Assembly (NCBI GenBank): GCA_040221375.1 | Contig: JAVKEP010000103.1 | Span: 1 to 64,000, forward strand | Origin: SHAN690 sp040221375 | Lineage (GTDB): Bacteria > Bacteroidota > Bacteroidia > Flavobacteriales_G > Salibacteraceae | Direction of reading: 5' to 3' | Length of the DNA: 64,000 nucleotides | Shown: piece after piece, positions 52,115 to 60,480 of the stretch | Position numbering within the stretch: the first letter of the stretch is position 1 | How the letters are laid out: every line of letters begins with the position of its first letter | Made by a program: the position numbers and the translations under genes | The notes under the pieces: generated by a model | Database searches by the model: none | What the model was told of the DNA's origin: nothing | The model's input: the letters and a program-made list of their open reading frames with translations, nothing else

Positions 52115-53074
52115 TTAAACCCGCTTGGTTTCGAGGTAGCTGTTTCGATCTGGGGAAGACCTTGAAAGCAATTCGCCTAAGAATCCCGCTACAAACAACT
52201 GGACACCGACAATCATCGTGGTTAAAGCAAGGTAAAACCAAGGTCTATCCGTGATGAGAGGAGCTTTGATTTTCATGTTCAAATAATAGAGCTTTTCCGC
52301 GCCAAGATAGAGCGTAAGAAAAAATCCGATGACAAACATCAACGTGCCTATCAGGCCGAATAGGTGCATCGGCTTCTTGCCAAATCGACCCATGAACATG
52401 ATGCTGAGCAAATCCAGGGGGCCGTTGATGAAACGAATGAGGCCAAACTTGGTTGTACCATACTTCCGCTCCTGATGCTGCACTACTTTCTCGCCAATTT
52501 TATTGTATCCGGCCCATTTAGCGATGACAGGGATGTATCGGTGCATTTCACCGTAGACCTCGATCGATTTGATAACATCGCTTTTGTAAGCTTTGAGACC
52601 ACAATTAAAATCGTGTAGTTCTATTCCGCTCATCTGGCGCGTCGCCCAATTATACAGCTTGGTGGGAATCGTTTTGGTGATGGGGTCAAACCGCTTCTTT
52701 TTCCATCCCGAAACCAAGTCATACCCTTCTTCGGTAATCATTCGGTAGAGTTCCGGAATTTCTTCCGGACTGTCTTGAAGGTCAGCATCCATGGTTACCA
52801 CCACCTGTCCACCTGCCGCTTCGAACCCGACGTTCAACGCAGCTGATTTGCCGTAGTTCCGCTTGAACTTAATTCCTCGAACGCCAGAGTCAAGTTTGGC
52901 TAGCCGTTCGATTACTTCCCAAGAACCATCTCTGCTCCCATCGTCGATGAACCAGATTTCATAGGCATATTGATGCGCCAACATCACCCGTTTGATCCAA
53001 TCGTGCAGTTCTGGAAGCGACTCTTCTTCATTCAAGAGCGGGATAACAATGGATAGATGGGGTTGCTTAGTCAT
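52115..53074 (-). CDS. DPM/GtrB-type family 2 glycosyltransferase
   Basis: 319 residues from the ATG at 53074 (MTKQPHLSIVIPLLNEEESL; a TTG three codons upstream is also in frame). GT-A motifs: EIWFIDDGSRDGSW, then VVTMDADLQDSPEEIPEL (DxD-like DAD) and the HEFDCGLKAYKSDVI-like region HDFNCGLKAYK. The C-terminal 90 residues hold two membrane helices (LFGLIGTLMFVIGFFLTLYL, WFYLALTTMIVGVQLFVAGF). The layout matches polyprenyl-phosphate mannosyl or glucosyl transferases such as DPM1 and GtrB. Makes a carrier sugar for the ArnT-like enzyme. Overlaps the DUF4199 gene by 8 bases. Confidence 0.88.
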   Translation of the reverse strand: MTKQPHLSIVIPLLNEEESLPELHDWIKRVMLAHQYAYEIWFIDDGSRDGSWEVIERLAKLDSGVRGIKFKRNYGKSAALNVGFEAAGGQVVVTMDADLQDSPEEIPELYRMITEEGYDLVSGWKKKRFDPITKTIPTKLYNWATRQMSGIELHDFNCGLKAYKSDVIKSIEVYGEMHRYIPVIAKWAGYNKIGEKVVQHQERKYGTTKFGLIRFINGPLDLLSIMFMGRFGKKPMHLFGLIGTLMFVIGFFLTLYLGAEKLYYLNMKIKAPLITDRPWFYLALTTMIVGVQLFVAGFLGELLSRSSPDRNSYLETKRV

Positions 53075-53669
53075 TGTCAGCAAATGTCGGAGGTTTTTGC
53101 TTTAGTACTGCCGCAACGATCAAGGCGATGATAAAGCCCGAAGAAGTTTTCTTCCAAAAGTCCATCAAAGCAAAGGAACCCAAGTCCCTTTGTTCAATCA
53201 ACTCCATTTGTTCATCCAGGTTTACAAATACCGACTCCCCCGCTTCCTTGGTTAATTCTAAGACCCGCAAGTCATGGGTATTTGCAAAGTCCACGAAGCT
53301 TCCATCGACCAAGCTGCCAAACAGGAAAATGAGCATGGCGGTCAAGGAAGCGTAAATGAAGGTAAACATAACTCCCACTTGAAACGCTCGTCCAAAAGTG
53401 ATGAATCCCTCTCCTTCTTCGATCTTGAATTGCTTTATGTACCGAAACATGAAGATCGAAGGGATCACTACCCCAAAGGCTCGAACGGCGCTAAAGGGAT
53501 GAATGCGAATGGTCATGGCTTCTCTCAAAAACTCCTCGCTAAAGTCTACCATCACAAATTCGGCTCCCATTGCGAAATACAAAACAAGAAACCAGAGAAA
53601 CGCGAACAATCCAGCCAGACTCCCCCCGTTTAAAATGCCTAAATATCGATTCATACTGCTGCTGCTCAA
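53067..53669 (-). CDS. DUF4199-family membrane protein
   Basis: 200 residues. Four membrane helices: GGSLAGLFAFLWFLVLYFA, VRAFGVVIPSIFMFRYI, VGVMFTFIYASLTAMLIFLF and GFIIALIVAAVLKQKP, with a long acidic loop between the last two. FITFGRAFQVGVMFT after a charged loop is the DUF4199 signature. Start may be ATG at 53654 (MNRYLGIL). Function unknown; its usual partner in Bacteroidota is the DPM-type glycosyltransferase just downstream, as here. Confidence 0.85.
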   Translation of the reverse strand: MSSSSMNRYLGILNGGSLAGLFAFLWFLVLYFAMGAEFVMVDFSEEFLREAMTIRIHPFSAVRAFGVVIPSIFMFRYIKQFKIEEGEGFITFGRAFQVGVMFTFIYASLTAMLIFLFGSLVDGSFVDFANTHDLRVLELTKEAGESVFVNLDEQMELIEQRDLGSFALMDFWKKTSSGFIIALIVAAVLKQKPPTFADND

Positions 53670-53707
53670 AAGGATGACAAATGTAATATTCAGCTGGCGA
53701 AGGTCGC

Positions 53708-53737
53708 TTGTAAAACAGACAACGAATTGTACCTTCG
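53708..53737 (+). promoter_or_regulatory. promoter of SRP RNA gene
   Basis: TTG (53708-53710), exactly 19 bases, then TACCTTCG (53730-53737), one base off TAnnTTTG. Predicted start at about 53744-53747, where the RNA begins. Confidence 0.6.
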
Positions 53738-53746
53738 CACCCTTAA

Positions 53747-53843
53747 GGGCAAGTCTTACACGACCAGCTCCTGGTGAACTCCCCCAGGTCAGGAATGAAG
53801 CAAGGGTAACCGGTCGTAGCGGTGCGATGTAAGTAGCTTGCCC
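53747..53843 (+). ncRNA. ffs: SRP RNA, small bacterial type
   Basis: The 97-base sequence begins GGGCAAG and ends CTTGCCC, pairing its ends. Inside are GGTGAACTCCCCCAGGTC and the AGCAAGGGTAACCGG tetraloop and asymmetric loop, the helix 8 region bound by Ffh. Complementary arms (ACGACC with GGTCGT) extend the stem. This is the 4.5S-type RNA that targets ribosomes making membrane proteins. It lies between divergent genes with its own promoter. Confidence 0.9.
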
Positions 53844-53940
53844 TTATTTATGTCCAATCGTCTGGGTCTGTGCACGAAAGTGTTGAAAAGAAGCACCTTC
53901 AGCTCACGAAACCAGCTCAAGGGCTTTCTACCTTCGGTAG

Positions 53941-56328
53941 ATGTTACCGGCCAAGCACCTCTCCATAGCTATCTTTTTCTTTTTAAGTCACTTAGCTGTA
54001 GGTCAGCTGGTCTTTAATAAGACCGAACACGACTTTGGGATCATCTCCAAAGCCGCATCTCAATTTGAGCAGGACTTCATTTTCCGAAATACGGGTGATC
54101 AATCGGCCAATATCCTTTCCGTTCGTTCTGTGCACCCTTCCCTCAAATTCATCTATACGCGTTCTGAAGTATTAGGGGGTGAATACGGTTTTGTGAAAGT
54201 CAAAATCTACCCGGACTCCCTCGACGGCCTTTTCCATGACGAGGTCTACATTACCATGAAGTATGGAAAAGAAGTCAAGAGCGAGGTGCTCTACCTCCGC
54301 GCTCAAATCGATCCCTCAGGAAAGTCTTCGGACGACAGACAATTTGAAGATGGCGCCATCAGTACTTCGGTAGAAGTTTCGCCGAGCGATATTGAAACCA
54401 TGGAAGGCTTCATGGGCGGTGATCGTCTCAGCCAAGCGGAATCAGAAATATCTTATCTGAAAAAACAGGTTGAGATGAAGAGCGATCTGATCGCCAAGTT
54501 GAGTGGCGATCTTTTCAAGAAACAAACGCAGGAGAAAGAAAATTTCAAACGGCTCGCTTCCTTGGAACAGACCTTAAAAGACAACGCTGCACAAGGCAAC
54601 AGCGAAGCACTTACGCAGCTGCAAGAACTCACAGAACGACTGGTCGCGATGCGCTCTTCAGATAGCCTGCTCAGAAGTGAAATCACCGTTCAGGAAGCTG
54701 AGTATGCTCAATTGAAGGCCGAAGCGGACTCGGCTCGTGCCTATGCTCAAAATTTAAGCCAGCAGCTGCAAGAGCGATTCGAGAGCGAAGCCAAAGCCAT
54801 GGAAAAAGCAAACCAACTCGCTATGGACTTGAAAGCGAAAGAGGCCACAGAAAAGCAGCAGCAAGCCAAAATTGATTCGCTCAACAACGTCTTGGCGCTC
54901 TCTGGAGACGACGCAGCCATTTCGAAAGAGATCGAGCGGATGAAATCGGAATTGTCGTTGCGCCGGAAGGAGCAACAACTGCAAGAGGAGCATGCAGCTC
55001 AACAACGCGCTCGCATCGACGCCTTGAAAGAGGAAAACGACTACTTTAAGCAGAGCACGGATAGCCTAAAGGCTTACGTAGAAAGCAGTACTGACGAAAA
55101 CGCACGCCTCCAGGCAAGGCTGGATGCTAGTAACCGAAGGATCGGTAATTACGAATCGATCATCGATAGCCTCCGAATGCAAACCGCAAATGTAGAAGGG
55201 GCGGAGCAATCTTCGGTTGATGAGCTCCAACGTTTGCGGCAAGAATTAGCTTCCGTTGAAGCTCAAGACAGAAAGCTCAAGCTCCAGATCTCATCGAAAG
55301 AACAAGAATTAAGCACCCTTCAAGAAGAGCGAGATGTAGCGAAGAAGAACATGGAAGCCCTTGAACGCGCAACCACAAAGCAGCAAGAACATGCGCAAAA
55401 CCTCCTTTTACGGATCAACAGCCTATCGAGCAAGGAAAGCAAAGCCCAGTTAGAGATCAATTCGCTGCGAACGCAACTGAAGCAAAGTGAATACCGTGAG
55501 GACAGTACGCGTCAATCTGTGAATGACCTGGTCGCCAAAATCAGCTCCGGCGAAGCATCGATACAAGCGCTTTCGGATGAAATCAACGACAAAGAAGTTG
55601 AATTGCTCACAATGCGCGAAGACAAGCGAAAAACAGAGCGTCTCTTACTCGACGCACAGCAGCGACTGAATGCGGACGATGCGCTCATCGATTCCTTGAC
55701 ACTAGCGCTCTCGGCAAAGAGTGAAGGAACATCCATGCTTCAAAACGACATTGTAACACTACAAAAACAAGTGATCGCGTCGAAGAATCGAGAAGAAGAT
55801 TCCAAAGATCGAGCGAATGAATTGGAAGCTCGCTTGCAAAACGCACACCTGAGCAACGACCTCACATTTCAAGAATTAAAAGGAGACGTCAATGCCATGC
55901 GAAGGGAACGCGATGAATACAAGGAAAAATACAAGACCAGTCAAAAAGACATCGAGCGATTGAAAGACGAACTCCTCGAAAGTAAGCGCAATGAAGAGAG
56001 TGCGATTGCCTTTGCAAATGAGCTTCAAGTTGGCAATAAAACCCGCCCGAGCAAAGGGCTTAGCGCACATAGGGTTTCGTATAGCGTACATGTAATGACC
56101 AGCGATCAAGCCGTGAATATGGCGATCGTTTTCAGGGGTGAAAACGCCCGTGAATACATCGAAGGCGGTCGCTACCGATATGCAATCGGAGATCACGCCA
56201 CCCTCAAAGAGGCCATCCAACAAAAGGAAGTACTCAAGGCAAAAGGATATGACCTTGCCTTCATCGTCGCATTCAAAGAAGGCCAGCGGATTTCTCTGAA
56301 AGAAGCCATGGAAACTGCACAGCGCTGA
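53941..56328 (+). CDS. exported DUF1573 - long coiled coil - SPOR-like protein
   Basis: 795 residues. Signal peptide (MLPAKHLSIAIFFFLSHLAV). Residues 20-130 are a DUF1573/ASH-like Ig domain (FNKTEHDFGIISKAASQFEQ, and a later GEYGFVKVKIYPDSLDG). Residues about 155-690 are one continuous coiled coil. The final 85 residues (HRVSYSVHVMTSDQAVNMAI, then DHATLKEAIQQKEVLKAKGY and AFIVAFKEGQR) look like a SPOR-type repeat, the domain that binds denuded peptidoglycan in division proteins. The combination is unusual. A periplasm-spanning rod tied to the cell wall is a reasonable guess. Confidence 0.72.
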   Translation: MLPAKHLSIAIFFFLSHLAVGQLVFNKTEHDFGIISKAASQFEQDFIFRNTGDQSANILSVRSVHPSLKFIYTRSEVLGGEYGFVKVKIYPDSLDGLFHDEVYITMKYGKEVKSEVLYLRAQIDPSGKSSDDRQFEDGAISTSVEVSPSDIETMEGFMGGDRLSQAESEISYLKKQVEMKSDLIAKLSGDLFKKQTQEKENFKRLASLEQTLKDNAAQGNSEALTQLQELTERLVAMRSSDSLLRSEITVQEAEYAQLKAEADSARAYAQNLSQQLQERFESEAKAMEKANQLAMDLKAKEATEKQQQAKIDSLNNVLALSGDDAAISKEIERMKSELSLRRKEQQLQEEHAAQQRARIDALKEENDYFKQSTDSLKAYVESSTDENARLQARLDASNRRIGNYESIIDSLRMQTANVEGAEQSSVDELQRLRQELASVEAQDRKLKLQISSKEQELSTLQEERDVAKKNMEALERATTKQQEHAQNLLLRINSLSSKESKAQLEINSLRTQLKQSEYREDSTRQSVNDLVAKISSGEASIQALSDEINDKEVELLTMREDKRKTERLLLDAQQRLNADDALIDSLTLALSAKSEGTSMLQNDIVTLQKQVIASKNREEDSKDRANELEARLQNAHLSNDLTFQELKGDVNAMRRERDEYKEKYKTSQKDIERLKDELLESKRNEESAIAFANELQVGNKTRPSKGLSAHRVSYSVHVMTSDQAVNMAIVFRGENAREYIEGGRYRYAIGDHATLKEAIQQKEVLKAKGYDLAFIVAFKEGQRISLKEAMETAQR

Positions 56329-56382
56329 AAGAGACGAGCAATCAGCAGAGCACCGTTACATTTGTGGAAAGATTAAAACCGT

Positions 56383-57360
56383 ATGGAATACAGGAGACTG
56401 GGAAAATCAGGAGTGCAAGTAAGCGCCCTATCATTTGGTTCATGGGTTACGTTTGGCAATCAGGTTGAGAGCGACATAGCGCGCACCTGTATGCATCATG
56501 CCTACGACAACGGCATCAATTTTTTCGACAACGCAGAAGTATATGCCCAAGGGAAGTCAGAGGAAGTGATGGGCAAAATCATCGACGAGGCAGGGTGGTC
56601 CCGCGATAGCTTTTTAGTTTCATCGAAGGTATTTTGGGGCGGCGAGAAACCGAACCAAACCGGGTTGAGCAGAAAGCACGTGACAGAAGCTTGTCACGCT
56701 GCCCTGAAGCGGCTTCGCGTTGACTACCTCGACCTCTATTTCTGCCATCGCCCGGATAAGAATACACCCATGGAAGAGACCGTTTGGGCTATGCACAATC
56801 TCATTCAACAGGGCAAAGTGCTCTATTGGGGAACGAGCGAATGGAGCGCCCAAGAAGTACAAGAAGCCATGATGGTTGCACGCGAAAACCACCTGATCGG
56901 CCCCACCATGGAACAGCCACAATACAACATGTTTGTGAGGAAAAAAGTTGAGGTTGAATTTTTCAAGCTGTTTCGTGACTACGGATACGGGACAACGATC
57001 TGGTCGCCTCTGGCCAGCGGAATTCTAACGGGTAAATACAACAACGGCATTCCCAAAGGATCTCGATTGACAAGGGATGAACTCTCGTGGCTCCGAGAAA
57101 AAATGTTGAACGATGAAAGCATCGCCAAGGTGGTTCAATTGAATGATCTCGCTAAGGAAATTGGCACCACTCCTGCCAACCTTGCAATTGCTTGGTGCTT
57201 GAAAAACCCATATGTGAGTACGGTAATCACAGGGGCCACAAAACTCTAGCAACTGAAACAGAACTTGGCTTCATTGGATGCAGTTGAGAAGTTGACTGAC
57301 GACGTTATGGAGCGGGTCGAAGACATCCTCGACAACAAACCAAACATGCCAGCATATTGA
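56383..57360 (+). pseudogene. aldo/keto reductase interrupted by in-frame TAG
   Basis: The frame runs 326 codons from ATG at 56383, the normal size of this potassium-channel-beta-like group. It has LGKSGVQVSALSFGSWVTFG, FFDNAEVYAQGKSEEVMGKI (catalytic Tyr and Asp), FLVSSKVFWGG (Lys) and LDLYFCHRPDKN. Codon 289 (57247-57249) is TAG, right after ITGATKL; the same frame continues QLKQNLASLDAVEKLTDDVM to TGA at 57358-57360, which is the normal C-terminus (compare TKxEQLKENL in the family). Loss of 37 residues would remove the last helices. Some activity is possible for the truncated form; it may also be a sequence error. Confidence 0.85.
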
Positions 57361-57367
57361 GCGATCG

Positions 57368-58057
57368 ATGAACGTAAAATCGAGAACCGATGACACCTAC
57401 GGTTTTCCGCCGGTGGACCAAGCGGACGATCAAGGCTTTTTGGCCTACGGAGGAGATTTGTCACCTGAACGATTGATCAGCGCGTACGAATCTGGGATTT
57501 TTCCTTGGTATGAGGAGGAACAGCCCATCTTGTGGTGGAGTCCACCCAAGCGGATGGTTCTGTATCCCGATCAGATGCGGATAAGCAAGTCACTGAAACA
57601 AGTACTCCGTTCCGGACGGTTCGAAGTGAGCATCGACACAGCGTTCAGCCAAGTCGTTGAGGCCTGTGCCAATATCCAGCGGCCAGGACAACACGGCACT
57701 TGGATTACCGATGAAATGAAGGACGCATACAATCATTTACACGCCCTCGGTTTTGCGCACAGCTTTGAATGCTTTCGAGGTCAGGTGCTGGTAGGCGGAC
57801 TCTACGGGCTGTCTCTCGGGAATGCATTTTTCGGAGAATCGATGTTCAGCGCAGAAGACAACGCGAGCAAAATTGCATTTCACGGCTTGGTTGAATTTGC
57901 AAAACGAAACGATTTCGATTTCATCGATTGTCAATTGTACACCGAGCATTTGGCTTCACTTGGAGCCATTGAAGTTCCAAGGGAGCGTTTCCAATCCATC
58001 TTGAAAGTCGCGTTAGCCAACGATGACAGAATCGGCAAATGGACGGAACATGCCTGA
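57368..58057 (+). CDS. aat: leucyl/phenylalanyl-tRNA-protein transferase
   Basis: 229 residues. It adds Leu or Phe to N-termini of proteins that start with Lys or Arg, feeding the N-end rule. Motifs: YGFPPVDQADDQGFLAYGGD, then SGIFPWYEEEQPILWWSPPK, HGTWITDEMKDAYNHLHALG, and VGGLYGLSLGNAFFGESMFS with the conserved EGSM-like GESMF. The C-terminus DFIDCQLYTEHLASLGAIEV is also typical. Starts 8 bases after the aldo/keto reductase frame, and overlaps the next gene, so it is in an operon with the RsmF-like gene. Confidence 0.95.
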   Translation: MNVKSRTDDTYGFPPVDQADDQGFLAYGGDLSPERLISAYESGIFPWYEEEQPILWWSPPKRMVLYPDQMRISKSLKQVLRSGRFEVSIDTAFSQVVEACANIQRPGQHGTWITDEMKDAYNHLHALGFAHSFECFRGQVLVGGLYGLSLGNAFFGESMFSAEDNASKIAFHGLVEFAKRNDFDFIDCQLYTEHLASLGAIEVPRERFQSILKVALANDDRIGKWTEHA

Positions 58058-59378
58058 ATCCATTCCAGTCGCGTTTCAAGAAGCTTTAACCGCTCATTTC
58101 GGGATAGAAAACGCCAATCGCGTCCTTGCCGCCCTGCAAGACGACCCTAGCACATCCGTTCGGCTCAATCCTCATAAGCCTGGGTGTGGGCATGCACTGC
58201 ATCACCGTGTACCGTGGACTGACACCGGATATCTCCTCATGGAACGCCCCAACTTTGCGCAAGATCCATACTTCCATGCGGGTGCCTACTACGTGCAGGA
58301 TTCATCGAGTATGGTCCTCGAATCCATCCTTAGAAAATGTTCACCCAATCCACAAGGAACCTTCCTCGATGCGTGTGCTGCGCCTGGAGGAAAATCGACC
58401 ATTATCCTTGACTACCTCAATGGCGATGGCTTTCTAGTTGCCAATGAAATCGACGGCCAGCGCAACGCCATTCTTAGAGAGAATTTGCTGAAATGGGGGC
58501 ATTTGAATGTGGGTATTACCTCCCTTGACCCCAGTCGCTTCGCCGCAGCTGGTTGTGCATTTGACATGGTGCTGATCGACGCCCCGTGCTCTGGCGAAGG
58601 AATGTTTCGGAAGGACCATTTTGCACGTAAGCAGTGGTCTCAAGACCTCGTGGATTCATGTGCAACCACCCAGCGCCGGATGCTGAATGATCTGGTACCC
58701 ACGGTCAAAAAAGATGGGCTTTTGATCTATTCAACTTGCACGATGAACCCGACAGAAAACGAGCTGCAAATTGCTTCAATCCTAGATAGTGGGGCGTTTG
58801 AAGTCGCCTTACCCGACATGAACGAATTTGAAAACCATTTGATTCCTGCACAGGTGGATGGACAAACCCTAGGCTACTACTTGCTTCCTGGTATCTCTAC
58901 GGGTGAAGGACTATTTATTTCGGTACTACGGCGCATCAAAACAGCGGAATTAACAGCATCCAAGTCGATCAATCACCGCCTCGAAAGCTTGGATGCCGCC
59001 TTCCTCAAAGCGTTCTCAGACCCACTTCCAAGCGGTGCACAGGCTTGGGAATGGAAAGGAGAAGTATACGCCGTTACCAATGCCCACTACGCACCCGACG
59101 TTTTTTACAAAAGGCTTGGGCTACCGGTTTACACACTCAAAGGAAAAGACGTAGTCCCGCTGCACGGTTTAGCAATGATTCCGAATGAAATGGAAGCGCT
59201 CGAGCTAGATCTTGAAAATGCTTTGCGCTACTTGCGAAAAGAAAGTTTTTATTTGCCAGTTGAAACCCGAAAAGGATGGCATCTGGTAGCTTACAAAGGG
59301 ATGAAACTTGGCTGGGTAAAGGCTTTAGGCACACGTACAAACAACTATTATCCGAACGGATTAAGACTGAGAAAATAG
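58050..59378 (+). CDS. RsmF-like rRNA (cytosine-5) methyltransferase
   Basis: 442 residues from the ATG at 58050, which overlaps aat by 8 bases (an in-frame ATG at 58023 gives 451). NOL1/NOP2/Sun family: DACAAPGGKSTIILDYL is the SAM site, MVLIDAPCSGEGMFRKD supplies the PC motif, and LIYSTCTMNPTENE the catalytic TC. The C-terminal 110 residues (RKGWHLVAYKGMKLGWVKAL) match the added PUA-like domain of RsmF, which methylates 16S rRNA. Product is a ribosomal RNA methylase in the cytoplasm. Confidence 0.88.
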   Translation: MPESIPVAFQEALTAHFGIENANRVLAALQDDPSTSVRLNPHKPGCGHALHHRVPWTDTGYLLMERPNFAQDPYFHAGAYYVQDSSSMVLESILRKCSPNPQGTFLDACAAPGGKSTIILDYLNGDGFLVANEIDGQRNAILRENLLKWGHLNVGITSLDPSRFAAAGCAFDMVLIDAPCSGEGMFRKDHFARKQWSQDLVDSCATTQRRMLNDLVPTVKKDGLLIYSTCTMNPTENELQIASILDSGAFEVALPDMNEFENHLIPAQVDGQTLGYYLLPGISTGEGLFISVLRRIKTAELTASKSINHRLESLDAAFLKAFSDPLPSGAQAWEWKGEVYAVTNAHYAPDVFYKRLGLPVYTLKGKDVVPLHGLAMIPNEMEALELDLENALRYLRKESFYLPVETRKGWHLVAYKGMKLGWVKALGTRTNNYYPNGLRLRK

Positions 59379-59382
59379 CATC

Positions 59383-59655
59383 ATGGCAGAAGTAACAATC
59401 ATTTTAGACGAAAAAGAGCACACGATAGAAGTTGGGTCAGAGACCATTCTCGCGGCAGCTTTGAAGGCGGGGATTGATGCCCCATTCTCATGCAGAAGTG
59501 CAATTTGTTCCACGTGCATGGCACAATTGCTAGAGGGAAAGGTTGAAATGGAAATGAACCACGTATTGACGGACGAAGAACTGGAAGAAGGATTTGTGGT
59601 GACGTGCCAATCTCACCCCACCACTGATAAGGTCAAAATCTCATACGACTTTTAA
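59383..59655 (+). CDS. 2Fe-2S ferredoxin, plant type
   Basis: 90 residues. The cluster ligands are Cys37, Cys42, Cys45 and Cys75 in the pattern CRSAICSTC and VVTCQSHP, exactly the plant-type spacing. The N-terminal beta-strands EVTIILDEKEHTIEVGSETI complete the fold. These carriers serve oxygenases and other electron-transfer partners; no partner is adjacent. Starts 5 bases after the methyltransferase and ends one base before the convergent DUF3108 gene. Confidence 0.9.
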   Translation: MAEVTIILDEKEHTIEVGSETILAAALKAGIDAPFSCRSAICSTCMAQLLEGKVEMEMNHVLTDEELEEGFVVTCQSHPTTDKVKISYDF

Positions 59656-60441
59656 TCAAGTGCCCAAGAGGTACTTGAGTCCGCTGTATTCTTTCAATTC
59701 TGAACGGATGGAACCAACGCGTATCTGAGACTCGATGTAGATGGGAATCAAGTTTCGATCCTTGGACACCCACACCTTCATGCGTTCACCCTCTTTAAAG
59801 ATGGTCCCTTCCACCAGAAGTGGCGCGAACACATAACATTCTACCTCCCCGAGGTCGTCATGGTCGTAGACATCGGTCCCTAGAAATCGGATGTACAATT
59901 CATAGATTCTCTGATCGATCACCATGCGAATGGGGATTTTCTCGCCTATTGTTTTTTGCGCGAAGTCAATCGTCCGGGTAGCATAGACAAGGCTCAACAC
60001 GTCAAAACTTTCGGGAAGCAGGTCGAATGTATCCAGCTTTACGGGATCTTCCTTTACTTTCAGAACGCTGTACACTACGCTGTCTCTGTAGTTGTAGATG
60101 TTATCCTCTAAAAAATAGAATCCGCCTTCGCTCACGTCTCTGGTAAATCGCAGCGGCTTCAAATCCTTTGTGCTGGCATAGGACTCATAGCTGTCCCTGA
60201 CCTTATAGAACCAATCGTATCTGGAAAACGTCTTCCCATAGCCGCTGAAGCGATAGCACTCCTTCCCTAAAAACTTGTCTTCGTGCACTGAAAAGGTGAC
60301 ATCGCCTGCACCGACCCAAACGCCCATTAAGTAATAGTAGATCGTATAGGTCAGCGACTCTCCTGCTTGAAATGGATGGTTCTGACTGAACGCTTTCAGA
60401 CCCGAACACAGAATTGCAAGAGAGAGAAATAGGTATCTCAT
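59656..60441 (-). CDS. DUF3108-family exported protein
   Basis: 261 residues from the ATG at 60441 (MRYLFLSLAILCSGLKAFSQ, signal peptide). The upstream in-frame ATG at 60462 lies inside a terminator hairpin and is less likely. Beta-rich: QAGESLTYTIYYYLMGVWVG at the start, then CYRFSGYGKTFSRYDWFYKV and PLRFTRDVSEGGFYFLEDNI, the DUF3108 layout. KVWVSKDRNLIPIYIESQIR near the end is also shared. Likely an outer-membrane-associated protein of unknown role. Confidence 0.82.
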   Translation of the reverse strand: MRYLFLSLAILCSGLKAFSQNHPFQAGESLTYTIYYYLMGVWVGAGDVTFSVHEDKFLGKECYRFSGYGKTFSRYDWFYKVRDSYESYASTKDLKPLRFTRDVSEGGFYFLEDNIYNYRDSVVYSVLKVKEDPVKLDTFDLLPESFDVLSLVYATRTIDFAQKTIGEKIPIRMVIDQRIYELYIRFLGTDVYDHDDLGEVECYVFAPLLVEGTIFKEGERMKVWVSKDRNLIPIYIESQIRVGSIRSELKEYSGLKYLLGT

Positions 60442-60446
60442 GGCGC

Positions 60447-60473
60447 AAAAAAAAGCGGGCAATAAACCCGCTT
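60447..60473 (-). terminator. terminator of the DUF1573 gene, abutting DUF3108 start
   Basis: On the minus strand AAGCGGG pairs with CCCGCTT (bases 60467-60473 and 60453-60459), followed by a run of eight T (60454-60447). It ends 6 bases before the ATG at 60441, so no room is left for a usual ribosome binding site. Confidence 0.75.
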
Positions 60474-60480
60474 GTAAATT

